From assembly GCA_022747635.1 (NCBI GenBank), contig JAKTNV010000010.1, positions 43,334,027 through 43,398,026 of the forward strand: DNA of 64,000 bases, given 5' to 3'. Shown in pieces: positions 1 to 11,765 of the stretch. How positions within the stretch are numbered: position 1 is the first letter of the stretch; every line of letters begins with the position of its first letter. The DNA comes from Hetaerina americana (taxonomy: Eukaryota; Arthropoda; Insecta; Odonata; Calopterygidae). The notes beneath the pieces are model-generated. The model saw only the letters and a program-made list of their open reading frames with translations, did not search any database and was not told the origin of the DNA. A program made the position numbers and the translations under genes.

Positions 1-3000
1 CGATTTTGCTTTCTCATGGCTAAGTTTAGATATATTTGTAATAGTAATATTGTATTCATGTACAAAAAATAGACAGTTTTTGTATTCATTACAAAAATTG
101 ACTTCGTAATTTCAACGAAAAAATACGTGTTTAGATTCCCTTATGTTATTTAGATCATTTCACTCTGATGGCTGCCTGCTTGTGGTTGAATTTGAGTACC
201 AAGGCAACTAAGATTATCATTCTGAAATTTGATATTTTATACTTAGAATAAATTTCACTGAGGTTGGAATTAACTCGATGCGATTAAAAATAAAACATAT
301 AATGAAGAATTTGAGCCTAATGATACTTTTCAATATTATCCTTAACGAACGGTTTGGTAGAAATCCTGCCAGCCACTTAATTTAGCGAACTTATTTTCCT
401 AACAGAAATTTTGTACTAGAAGTTTTGCGGTGAAGGCAATGGTTCACCCGGTTTTAATTAAATCGAAGTTGAGAATGCTATGATCGGAAATTTCATACTT
501 CCTATCAGTGGAAAAGGTGTGAAAGTATTAAATGGAATTAAACTCTTCGGGGATCAGATTGAGTCATAATATAGCCTTAAAGTCGTTTTCTTGCTCAGTG
601 AAAACTTCGTCAGTTCTGGAGTAGTGTGTCCATCTTCAATATGTTGGCCATCCAGTCGTTAGTTCGTACAGCTCTTCGTATCCAATAATCATATCTTTCT
701 CAATAGCAGCCAATCTGGACAGTATTTTCTAAACCAAGATATAAGCCCCTGGGTAGATAGTTTCCGCAAAGATGAAAACCGGCAACCGAAAACCGATTTT
801 TAAATGTGTTTATACATGCATTGCATTATAATTCCCTTCAATGAAAGGGCGCATTTCCTTTTCTTACTGCTTAAGGAGTAAATTCAATGTTTATTAAATA
901 CATTTGAAACGCATTCAATCGAAAATATTTCGAAATATATCATTTGTCTATTATGATTTTTGTCATCGTTTGGATAAAAAATTCCAAAATCAAAGTGTGA
1001 GTAAAAGGTGTTACAGTTTATTTTGGAAAGATATCTGATTTCCCAGTGTGGAAGAAGGGAATCAAAGTCCTCATAGGCCTTGAATAGTTTGCAGAAACAA
1101 TCTAGGAATGCTTCCTAATTTTATTGCTAACGCCAAAAAACAGCCATTGGTTCGTGAAGTCTTTTGCTAAGATTCTCGCCGTCCAAGAATAATGAAAGGT
1201 AAATTCTTTGGACAACGGGCGCGCATTCACGGATCTTTGCACAACCCTGGTCTTATCAATTCTAACGTTATCTATAATAAAAAGGTAATCATTGTTCTTT
1301 AACGAAAAACAACATAACGTGATTTCTGGCACGGATGCGAATCATTGGAACTGAGTCGAAAATTACGCAATCGTAAGCTCGAGCTATGAGTGGTTATATC
1401 GTGGGTGCGTGCTAAAAGATCCGTGGTCGTGCCCCTGGTGCGTTTTTACTTGAATAACAAATAAGCCTTTCCGAGCATCCTTAGCTAGTGCTCCAGTTAT
1501 TGTACGTGCTATGAAATGACGACGGGAAATTTTCCGCGAGTGAAATATTCATATTCGCCCACCACTAGTAATTTTATCCGGATCCCTATCGTATTTATTA
1601 TTAGTAATTTTGAACTTAGCATTTTGTGAGATGAAAATTATTTTGTCATTGATTACCACATTTTTATTCATGAGAGGCAAAGTTTCCCCATCACGTCAAG
1701 TGTCTCTATCTAGATGTAATTGGCTTGACTGCATTTCAGTGTACGTATAGTCGATTTTGGGTATCTTTCGCCATCTCATTGATTCTTATAGACGCTATGT
1801 CATTGATTATTGGGGTAGTATAAATTTTCAATTTAATTTATTTCATCATCGCATTAATAACCTCTGGTGCTACTGATTTAATTAACTCCCTCCAATATCG
1901 TTTGACTTACCAAATCTCGCGACCGTTTCTACTTATTTCTTAGAATTTTGAACACCATCCCTACATTATTTCACCATCGAATCTGAGTAGGTTAGCCAAT
2001 TTTTAAATTTAATCAAAATGAAGTGTACTGGCTTCCTGGAAAGGGCAATGTGTTGTTTCAGAGCAAGAATCACACAAGTTTGGTTCCCATTCATTAATAA
2101 ACCAATTTCAGAATTCTAGCTGCAAAGAATCAAGCACCGTTTCTAAGAAGACGGATTTGATCAACACATGATCCGATTTCTAATGTTTTAAGCCTTATTC
2201 AGTCCACACGTTTACCGACACGTGAAGAATAAAAGTATAGATAGGTTACTCCAGTGTGCATTTTCAAGGGAAAGCGTGAGTTTTTGAAAAGTACGTACGT
2301 ACGCACATATCATCAGATAATGTCAAAGCCGTTTCGGGTCCGCTGGAATCCTTACATTTTTTAGACTTTTATCAGTAAATATTAATTCTTATGGCTGAAT
2401 AATTTTTTATATTTATTTTCCAAAATATTTCTACCACATAAATTTCAATCATCGGTCGATACGATGAATTTACAATTCCTCCCCAAAGAGCTGGGCCTTT
2501 TTGTCACGCGGGTTGCTTGCACGTAAGGATAAACAATAATTGCGCCAAATTTGAAGAGGCGTAAACGGATATTTCCCCTTTTGTTGACTTGAGAAAGATA
2601 GAGGAGTCCATAAAAATAATGAAACCGTGACTTATATTTTTCTGTGGTTCATTGCGAACGCTCGTTTACGTGTGTAATGGGGACATCAGAATTTCCTGAA
2701 AAGTTGACGGTCGAATTTTCATGAACGACTAATGGAAACTAAAAATTAAATTTTTTTGTAATCATGCAAGGAAATACATTGTTATGTTACCTAAAAGAAC
2801 ATGGATAGAGATAATTTGGAAATAAATGTATGTAGCATTCTTTATTACCAATCGATTAAGTCAAATTCAAAGCAGACGGAAACGACTTCTCAAATTACTC
2901 AGCAGCGAAGAAAATATAGAGATATCAGAAAATTAATGTGGAATAACTGCCATCGAAAAGTTCACTAAAAACTATTCGGAGCGAAATATGAGTGATGCTT

Positions 3001-4619
3001 CCTTGTGGACAACTGCAATAGAGAAACAGTTCGCGACCCACTCTCATCAAAGTAAATACGGAAGTAGTGGCGAACTTCTGACGAAAGTTTTAGGCGTGGA
3101 CGTTCATTTAACGATAAACTACTCACTTTTGGGATACGAATAGTTTCTGGAGTTGATATTTCATTTAACATTCAAGTATTTCTCGAGAACTAGCTCCACG
3201 AATTTCTTAATTTTTACGATGACGAATTTCATAACTTGATCTACGTACGTAATGATGATTGGATGTGGCCAATATGATTATCTTGTCGCATTCTTTGAAG
3301 CGAAAAATTACTGTTAATTCTCATTCACTGCAAACATTCATAGCTTCTGTGAGGTGAGATGACATGTATTTATTTTGAATGCAGTGATTCCTCGCGGATA
3401 CATTGATTTGATCACCTAATGTATGGATTTAATGAAATTGGCCGTCATCATGAAGAAGAATCCACGTCTTTGTCCTTCAACCTCTACTTTTGATAAGTCT
3501 CATTTCGTTACTTCAACCGCAGCTCATACCCCATTGCATGATAGTTAATTATATATTCATTTTCGCATATCTCGTAAGATTGAATACATCAGAATTCCTT
3601 AGAAATGTGTGCATCTTCTATTTTTTATCATTTCTGGTAAGATGCTCGCCAGGAATAAGGGGGTGAAACCGTTAGTTCCTCTTTTCAGTAGTGTCATTCA
3701 TAATGAAACACGTGTGTGCGTCAAGCTTGATAAGGATCGGGTTTGTGCCAAGAAGTCATGCCAAGAATGGTCAACCGACAGTGCCACCAGGCCAGCGTCC
3801 TGTCCGTATTCCAAGAAAATGAACCCTACCTTTAACTGACCACTCTTCGGTAAGGAATGTGGATTATTATAGAGTACTATTACCGTACCATTTAAGAAAC
3901 ATGGTTCCCGACGGAGCTAAACTAGTAGAAATCCGTACCATAACGTAAAGAGCGGGGGATGATACCATCTCCTGGCCTTGTGCGTTTCGCAGATGTCTTC
4001 ATTCTCTTAAATAATTAAAGTACCTCCTAACAGACGAGTTTAATGAAAGGATAGGAATTTTCTCCCGAAAAGGTTTACACACACCCATAAAAACTAAAAT
4101 TGAATGATTATCGGATGGCCATATAAATTTTGAACTGCCGGCATGGTGCATTAGATAAAGGCACCCAAGTCTACATTGAGCCTGGGAAAAAAGTACGAGA
4201 AGTGTGCTCGTAGTTTCCATGAGTCTATTTAATTGCTATAAAATGTGAGACGAATTTTTTGAAAAATTCCCTAACCGGCTGTAGATTTAAAGATTCACAT
4301 TCCAAATTTTTTCATATCCGTACGCGGGTGTTCCACATTCGCAGGCCTATCATTTTGTTTATTTATTATTTTAAAGATGGGCATTATGCCTCGGGTTATT
4401 CAAGTAAAGTTTATATCCGCGCGCATCGTAAAGTGAAGGAGGTCGTAAATTCTTCTAGATTTTCGTTTGGGATAACAATTATTTTTTTCTTTAGTGTGTT
4501 TTGTGAGGTCGAAAGTGGAACGAAGAGTATAGCATTGGCGAGGAAACGAAGTCTCTCGTGCCGAATGACCGTGGTTATTTCAGGAGAAGCGGAAATAAAT
4601 AAATGGACAAAATTCATCG
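1..4619. other. Non-coding upstream region, no gene seen
   Basis: AT-rich sequence with only short open frames and no recognisable protein domain, tRNA or transposon end. It may be intergenic or part of the first nidogen intron. I looked for an exon giving a signal peptide followed by the first NIDO strands and found none that I could defend. Confidence 0.5.
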
Positions 4620-5285
4620 AAAGCCGTCTGCTGACTGATGTCGCGCGATACCCTCCCGTCCTCCCTTCTCCTCCCCCCTCTCGTGCGATGAGACTCCATA
4701 CTCCCCCCCCCCATTCTTCATTCTTCCCTTCCTCGCGTTCCTCCCCCCTCCCTCCCTCTCGCCCCTCCCCCAGCTCGTGAAGAGGTTAAGAAACCTTGGG
4801 AGGGAGGCCGGAGGGTGCGATATCTCCTTAATTAATGTGACACCCTCCCCGTCCTCCCTCTTCCGGAGTACACAATCCGGGCGTCGCCGATCTGGGAGGA
4901 CCCCAGTTCGGGGGTTATCCGCCAGCAGCGAAGAGGAGGGCGAGAGGGGGAAGGGAGGAGGGGCGAAGGTCGAGGAGGCGGCGGCGAGGATTAACGAGAG
5001 GGGGTTGAATGGGGTCGTCCAAGCAAGCGTGTGCGTGCTTGTGGGAGCCAATGCGAAGTCTCGTCTCAGCGCTCGGCCATCCACGCAACCCCCACCCAAC
5101 TATCTCCCTCTCTTTCTCTCCCTGTCTTCCGCCCGCACTCCTCAAGAGCATTCCCAGCATCCGCGGCACATTCCCAACTGTATGTGCCTCTCTTTTCTCA
5201 AGTCGAAGTCTCTCGTTGTGATCTACTCCCTCCTTGCAGTCAGGCGTGCCAACGCCAAATGAGCCCATTCCGGTCATGATGTCCG
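4620..5285. promoter_or_regulatory. GC-rich, CG-containing island with a pyrimidine-rich tract; candidate promoter or 5' UTR
   Basis: This stretch contrasts sharply with the AT-rich surroundings. A run of C/T-rich sequence at about 4650-4775 is followed by purine-rich blocks near 4930-5000, and CG dinucleotides are frequent, though they are rare elsewhere in the window. Open frames of up to about 170 codons occur on both strands here. They are low-complexity Pro/Ser/Arg/Gly translations of the base bias and match nothing I know. A promoter with an untranslated first exon of the nidogen gene, about 6.3 kb before the first recognised exon, is possible but is inferred from composition and position only. 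Confidence 0.3.
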
Positions 5286-6132
5286 GTCCGCGCTAGGGGA
5301 TTTCTCAACGAAAAAATTGAACTGTGAAAATTTTACTCTATAAACATATATAAATATGTGAAAGGAATTTCTTCGAAGGGGTGTATACTCTAAGATTTAT
5401 TTCAAGCAAAAATCAAAAGTCAACCGATCTAAATGCATATTTAATGAAATGAGATAGGGCAAAGCTCTATATATGAGCTTAATTAATTAATAATATTAAT
5501 TCATTAATTGCCACCGCTCATTCCATACTCTCTCTCTTGTTAGCACGGATGCCGCATAGGCAACGAGGAAATACTGCTGGTGGCGTCCAACAGCATTAGC
5601 TAGTAGCGCGAGAAATTTATTTCCCATGTTTGTGCAATTCTTGAGTACCACACAGTAAGGAATGCAGTTGGTTCTACAAAATATCATGAATTAATTTCTT
5701 CAGAAATTTGAAAGAAAATTAGAAATTGTTAGCTGCAAACCAGAGGCATGGAGGAGTCGTGTAGTTTTTTATGGAGGTTTCTAGTTAGTTTCTAATGGTA
5801 CTAAAAGTGTATAAAAAATTAGCCAAAATCGTAGTGGTCGAAGATTTAAAAACCGACGTAACGTTAAGGTGACTATACGATAGGTACGAGTATATATAGG
5901 TACGAGTAGTTATGCCCAAGAAAATAACTTTTTTCCCGGCAATCCAAATATAAAATTACACTTATTGAAGAGAATTATGGTGGTGACGAGGGAGTAGAAA
6001 AATATGATAGAATTGAATTACTGATGTTTTCTAAATGCACTACTATGTAAGTCGCGTAAGAAAACGGTAAATAATTGTTAAAGAAGAGTATTGATCTTCA
6101 ATCAATTGGTGTTACGATTGGAAATTCATTTT
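5286..6132. other. No feature recognised
   Basis: AT-rich, with no coding, RNA or transposon signal that I can support. A short tandem-like motif (taggtacgagta) occurs around 5880-5910. Confidence 0.4.
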
Positions 6133-6147
6133 TTAATGGCAAGATAT

Positions 6148-6416
6148 GGACGTGGTAGTCTAGTGGGTACAGCATAGGACTACTGACCGTAGGTCCCGGG
6201 TTCGACTCCAGTGGACGCCTCTGGGAACCCTCAGTTTCTCTCAAGCTGTGTAATTTTTCGGGTATAAGATCTTCCAAGGAAGGAACTGACCCTCCTACCC
6301 TGATGTGTGAATTTCACACACCGTTGGGTGAGTATTGGCTTTGGCTTAAGTTGGGCTTAGTATTGGGTGAGCTCTATTCTCACCTATCAAACCAAACATC
6401 AGGTTGATTACTGTAG
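6148..6416 (+). mobile_element. tRNA-derived SINE (family B), + orientation
   Basis: The 5' part is tRNA-like, with an A-box-like stretch (tggtagtctagtgg) near 6153-6166 and a B box (gggttcgactcc) near 6198-6209. A body and a 3' end (ggttgattactg) are shared with the copies at 30525, 35675 and 41822. Flanking near-repeats (ttaatggcaagatat at 6133-6147, ttaattggcaggatat at 6417-6432) look like an aged target-site duplication. Transcription by RNA polymerase III and LINE-assisted mobility are inferred from the structure. Confidence 0.75.
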
Positions 6417-6439
6417 TTAATTGGCAGGATATCAATTAT

Positions 6440-6790
6440 AGTTTAAAAATTTGAAATGTGGGTGCGGAGAAGGATGTACATGGGTGAAATGGATAGAAAG
6501 GAAAACAAAAGAAGAAGTGCTGGGCATAGTGGGGGAGGAGAGATAATTGTTAGGAGAAATCCGAAGGAGGCAGGAAAGGTTAACCATGAGCATTATAATT
6601 GGCGATGGAAGATGAAGACTATGACTGGGGGGAGAACGATAGGCACGTGTGTCAGAATAGGAAAAGAAGAGCTTTTTCGAACGGAATTTTGAAGAAGGAT
6701 TTATTATCGGGAAGGGTGTCAGGTTTCGTCTTATTAGGTGATCCTTAGAAATACAGAGGTGTTCAGGCTTTTTTACGAGGATAATTGAAT
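6440..6790 (+). pseudogene. Decayed 3' end of a non-LTR retrotransposon ORF2
   Basis: Frame-shifted translation gives the C-terminal pattern usual for RTE/CR1-like ORF2 proteins: an EVLGMVGEERIIVRR-like stretch, then a basic Arg/Lys-rich segment. The same type of sequence appears downstream at about 14940-15060 in a better-preserved LINE remnant. Several frameshifts and stops; no function expected. Confidence 0.45.
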
Positions 6791-7089
6791 AAGTAAAGAG
6801 ACAAATGCTCTCATTCAAAACTGTTCCATAATAATTTACCATTTTTTCAGGGGTGTTAGTTAGAAACCTTGGGATGAGCTCTAAACTGCTACTCTATTAT
6901 TTTATGACAACATACCTCAAAATCTTCAGTTTCCCATGGCAAGTCCGCTAGAAAATAGCACCTTGGAAGAGCAGCGATATGTCATTAGGTCTTTATAAGG
7001 TTTTATAAGGTATAAAACCTATTGAAATACTTTCTAAAATGTTGATAAAATACGGGAAATGTTATATAAATCGTGTGAATGTTTACAAG

Positions 7090-8045
7090 TAGGCTCATCG
7101 TTTTAAAAGTGACCGAACAAGTGTGGGAGACGAACCCCGAAGTGGACGTCCAGTCGAAGTTTCTGGTACCTCGTTGAAATCGAGAATCGATGGATTTATT
7201 CGCGACAACAGATGGATTGCTGTTGAAATGATAGCTAAGGAAGTTTAAATAAGGGTTAGAACTGTTCAAAATATCATTCATAACCACTTTTAACTACAGA
7301 ATAACGTGTGCGAGATGGGTTCCTGGGCAGCTTACTGATGCCCATAAAGAATCGAGACTTTCCATTAGTTAAAGCTTAAAGCGACGAGGTTTGATTGAAA
7401 GAGACGCTTTTTTGAAATGATAGTGATTTGCAACGAGGTGCGCATCCTGAGACCTACTGAGACTACTATCCTGAGACCAAAATACGGAATATGAAGTGGA
7501 AACACACCAGCTCTCCCGTTCGCCAAAAATTCAAGGTTCCAACTTCCGCGGGTAAAGTGATCCTGACCATCTTTTGGGACTCACAGGGTCCATTCTACTT
7601 GAAAAACAGCGAAATAGCAATCCCCAGTACTACCCTGAGATGCTAGAGCTCAAACTTAAACCAGCTATCGGCAGCAAACGCCATGGACTCTTGGCAAAAG
7701 GAGACATTTTTAGCACGACAACGCTTGCCCTCATGCGGCCCAGCTGACCCGTGATAAGCTTGAAGAATTGGGTTGTGAGGTCATACCTCATCCCGCGTAC
7801 AGTCCAGACCTTGCCCTGTCCGATTTTTACCTGTTTGGACCGCTCAAAGATACCTGATGTGGAAAAAGATTTGCCAACAACGAGGAAGTCAAGGCAGCGA
7901 TTCAAAAGTGGCTTCGGGGCCAAGAGGAAGAATTCTTTGCCAAAGGAATTAGGAAGCTAAAAGAAAGATGGGACAAGTGGTCAAATCCTAACTCATACGG
8001 TGGAATACCAAAAATGGTTTACATTTAGAAACAAAGAAAAATGAA
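7090..8045 (+). pseudogene. Decayed mariner-type transposase
   Basis: Transposase segments appear in order but in different frames. At 7093 there is the HTH-linker region, ending in a PRSGRPVEVS-like motif. At about 7500-7600 comes SAGKVILTIFWDSQG, the segment preceding the second catalytic Asp. At about 7715-7850 come HDNACPH and then HPAYSPDLALSDFYLFGPLK, matching the second and third catalytic blocks of mariner transposases. The C-terminal KRFANNEEVKAAIQKWL region follows to about 8000. Multiple stops and frameshifts make it dead. It differs from the nearly intact mariner at 29123, so it is a separate, older lineage. Confidence 0.8.
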
Positions 8046-9879
8046 GTTGTGGATTATAAACTTATTTATAAATTTAAGATTCCCCCTGTATTACACGATG
8101 AACGCGTTCCTTTTGGCATTAAGGGGCTTGGCGGTCAAACACTGAAAGCACGTAAAGTACTAAAAGTACCCATTGCTGTTTGTATGATGATTTTCAAACC
8201 TCTTCCAATTTATTCAGGAACTTGTCAATCATTTTCATGATGGTAATCTATCCGATTTTTTTTTAATTTTACCACTACGTTTTAATCCTCCACTACTGTT
8301 GTGTTTCATTCCTTACCTATTACCAGGTATTTTTCTGATTGACCATAGAAAGCTCTCTACTGCTTCCTCCCGGTGACTACTTGTCGGCATGTAAACTTTT
8401 GATTGCTGCCAGATTGGTTGGGTCTGGCTTTATCTTTAATGATGCATTCATTCTAACGCTCACATTCTCCATTTCATTACCCTCATATCAAGTTTAATAT
8501 TCAATCCTGTGGCTTCTCCACGTTGAAGCTCCTCCTCCTTCTCTATAAAATTACTCAGTAATCATCGCTTCAGTAATAACTACTCTTTCTACTTTCAGAG
8601 AAATAAAAAGCGTGGAAACATTCACTTCAGTGGCTACAGTAACTCATCGTAAGGAAATTAGAAAAAAGAATTATCTTTCATTTCTTTTCTCCGGAGAATA
8701 TAATGGACTATTTCCCCGACTCCACCACATTCTCCTTGCTAAAAACTCAGAAAAGTCTCCCTCGTCTCTTCTCCCAAAAAGGAAATTAGAAAATTCACAT
8801 GTTTAGAGCTTTTTGAGAATTTTCCAGAAAGGGCGTACATGAGTTTTTGCCAACAATCCTTTGCTAGGTGGTATTCTTTTTCCTCTTAAATGAACTAATA
8901 TTCGCACAGCCGCAGAAAGAAGATAAATTGGTTGTGGAGACTCTTGTGACCTTGTCAACATAGCGCGCATCTTTATTGTGATTTCATATTATTTTTAATG
9001 ACTCGGTAAGAGCAGGTGTAACGAACAATGAACTATGGCATTTAAAAATTATAAATGCTCTTTCTGACGATGCATGATACGTATGCTATGCATTTCATGC
9101 CGTGTCACGTTAGGTAAAAACTCACTGGAATAATAGGGTGCGGCGCTTAAATCCGGACAAACGCGCGTTTCCTCGAATGAGATTTCCTCGCCGAGTTATA
9201 GAGTATCTCTGAGATTTTGCTAACCCCATTTCTATTTCACTTCCATGGTAGTTGAAGCTGCCCGTCCCTATTTTGCCGCTTTTTCAAAACACTTCCCAAT
9301 ATACTAGAGATCTGTATGGTAATGGTGTTAGAAAAACACCATTTATCCCTAAAATGTTTTTTTCAGTACTGTTTACAGATTATTATCGCAAATTAAGTGA
9401 TTTCAGCAAGAAATACTGTAACCAATCCTGGTTATCCGATTATAATAACAATGTTCGCACTTAGTCTGTAGAGAACATTCAAAGTCTCGGCTAGTAAGCT
9501 TTTTTTCCTATTTTTCAAACTAAGAGACGAGGCAATAAGTAGTTAAATATGAGGAAATTCCGTGGAAGAAATCGAATTGAAATATCGAGTGATGTAACAG
9601 TGGCCGGACATCAATTGTTCATATCGGACGAATGTGAAAAATATCGAAGCAAGGGTCGAACAACGATAAAAGGGATTAGCTATGCAGTGTGAAATAATAA
9701 TATGAGACGTCTCAAAACACAGTCCCGGTGAAATCCGAAACCGAATTTCTTCATTCGGAGCCAATTTCCACAATTTTCCGCTGGCTGCCTATACTCGGCA
9801 CTAGTAGTAGTAAAATTGTCCACTGCGGCCTTGAAGAGTGCACTTCTGCTTTCGCTGAATGATGCCTACATCTAAGGAC
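8046..9879. other. No gene recognised
   Basis: AT-rich sequence. The open frames are short and lack recognisable domains. Nothing here could be joined in phase to the first nidogen exon with a plausible NIDO sequence. Confidence 0.4.
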
Positions 9880-9945
9880 ATTACAAAGCAACAATATCAA
9901 AGCGTAAAAATCATCGCCTTGACCGGGATTCAAATCCAGATCCCA
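9880..9945 (-). mobile_element. Fragment of tRNA-bearing repeat family A
   Basis: Begins with a diverged version of the family A terminus (agcaacaatatcaaagcgtaa) and continues into the inverted T-arm and B-box region (gaccgggattcaaatcc). The rest of the unit is lost. Compare the better copies at 33843 and 52337. Confidence 0.6.
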
Positions 9946-10063
9946 TGATGTGATGCACTAGTGCAGCCTTTGCAAGCTAGAATAAAATAGTAAAGAAATG
10001 AGATAGTAGAACAGATTTTACTGTAAGAATACTCGGCAGGTAAGGTAAGTTACTCGAAGAGGC

Positions 10064-10225
10064 CTCGGTAGCTTAACTGGCTTAAGAGCTGGCTCGAGCA
10101 AACATCGAGGGATACAGTTCGAATCCCGGTCAATGTAAATAATATTTACATTTGAGATTGTTGCATTGTAATGCGCATTGGCGGATGGCTCAGTTAATAG
10201 CTACTGTTGCGGCAACTCCCGCAGT
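10064..10225 (+). mobile_element. Diverged copy of tRNA-bearing repeat family A
   Basis: Contains the tRNA-like head (gcctcggtagcttaactgg), a B box (agttcgaatcccgg), the middle (gattgttgcattgtaatgcg) and the terminal block (gttgcggcaactcccgcagt) in the order seen in the 34428-34604 copy. The anticodon region is rearranged. Confidence 0.7.
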
Positions 10226-11628
10226 TTCTTTGAATATATCTAAGGAGGTTTTAATTTTAGCTTGCGGCTTATCTCAATGGTTAGGGCATTCATGCTTATT
10301 ATTGAAGGATCTTTATATATAAATATTGTATTTTTTGCCACTCTTTTTCTCAGAAGTTTAATTTAGATTCTTGTCAGCGCCTTATACTCTATTTTTACAA
10401 GTTGCGATGTAATATTCTTTGCCACATTAATCTTACTTGAAATTTTACTCTACCATCTTATTTCTTTACTTTTTTATTTCAGTTTGCATGGGATGCATTT
10501 GTGTATCGCATTATGTAAGATTTTGAGGGAGAGCTTCTTAAGAATCCTCTTAGGATTATAGCTATCTTAAGTTTTCTCATAGGCTGAATTCAGCTTACTG
10601 TTCAGTTTTACCTGAGTGATTAATTTTACCAAAGAGTATTAAAACTTCCTTTATTAAATAGCCAACGATCATCTGATCCAATTCAGTGTTTATTTTGGCA
10701 AAATATATATATGTGGTTTCTGATACCCCCTCGAATGCATATTTGTACAAACTAAATTGTTATAAATGAATGACATCTAGAATGTTGTTTCCTCAATTCA
10801 ATGATTTAAACGATATTTCGAATGAATCCTTAGTAAGATATTAAGAAGTCATGGGTTCTAGCTGCTTTGCTTGTTTAGTCACTCCCAATCATTTAATGGA
10901 AGGTTAAAATCACCATCAATTATAATTATATTATTGTCCCATTTCAACGAGAATCCTGATGTTTCAGCAAAGGATTTGAGTGGGACATCCGTATCAAGTC
11001 ACCAGAGTCCTTGCAATGGCTATGTTATGGCAATAGCATTTTAAATTGCAGTTCATATCCTTATTTTATTTTAAGCCTTGAAGTTGCACCAGTGCTTTCT
11101 CTTTCTTTGCCATAGAACACATGAAAGTGATTGCTATATTGCGATTTGATTACAATGAACACACCACTACCGCTATTCATTCAGACTTCTTTTGTGGAAT
11201 GGATGTGCATTCACTATCACCAACAATTTGCAAAGGTTTTGCTGCCTGAGATTTCCTTTAAAAAGCAACTTTTTGTCCTAATGGCTATATCCATACGCAT
11301 GCATACTTTGTAGAAATTGCTCTGCACATGATATCTTAATATTTGGCCTACTTTACTAATATTTATATGATCAGTGGAGCTTTGTGCTACACTCTATCAA
11401 TGAACTAAAATTTCCACTGATCCACAGAAATATAACTATCAGTCATCAACCTCTGCCTTACACTTAATACTATTTTGTTAAATGTGATTGCTATTTTAAA
11501 GTATCCTATTTTATGAAACAGTCAGTAATATATAGATCTTTCTTCTTAATAATTGAATATTATTTGCTTGAAGATGAGTAGATACCCACTTTAAATAGCT
11601 TTAATATTAAGCATTTTATTTTTTCCAG
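10226..11628. other. Non-coding sequence before the first recognised nidogen exon
   Basis: Presumed end of the intron that precedes the exon at 11629. No exon is recognised. The polypyrimidine acceptor (attttttccag) ends at 11628. Confidence 0.5.
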
Positions 11629-11765
11629 GTGAACTCAAATGGCATACTTTCCTTTCGGACAGACATACCAAGCTTTTTCAATGTCCAATTTCCCCTAGAC
11701 TACCCTGTGATTGCTCCCTTCTACTCTGATGTTGACACAAGAGGCACTGGGACAGTATTTTATCG
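11629..11765 (+). CDS. Ndg: Nidogen exon 1 of those found (NIDO)
   Basis: Starts [17 protein letters not shown] and continues through [16 protein letters not shown], the conserved core of the NIDO domain. Acceptor ttttccag, donor gtgagt; starts in phase 0 and ends with two bases of a split Arg codon. The conserved residues just before VNSNG must come from an upstream exon. Confidence 0.93.

Noticed and set aside
4259..4780. 173-codon + frame
   Set aside because: The second half is a Pro/Ser-rich read of the pyrimidine tract and the first half matches nothing known.
4614..5277. Overlapping open frames of 120-173 codons on both strands in the GC-rich island
   Set aside because: Low-complexity translations of a biased sequence, with no domain and open on both strands. 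Base composition explains them.
9252..9464. Possible missing nidogen first exon (MKLPVPILPLFQ, donor-like gtaatg after DLY)
   Set aside because: The hydrophobic start is suggestive, but it lacks NIDO-like residues before the donor and the phase cannot be made to fit exon 11629.
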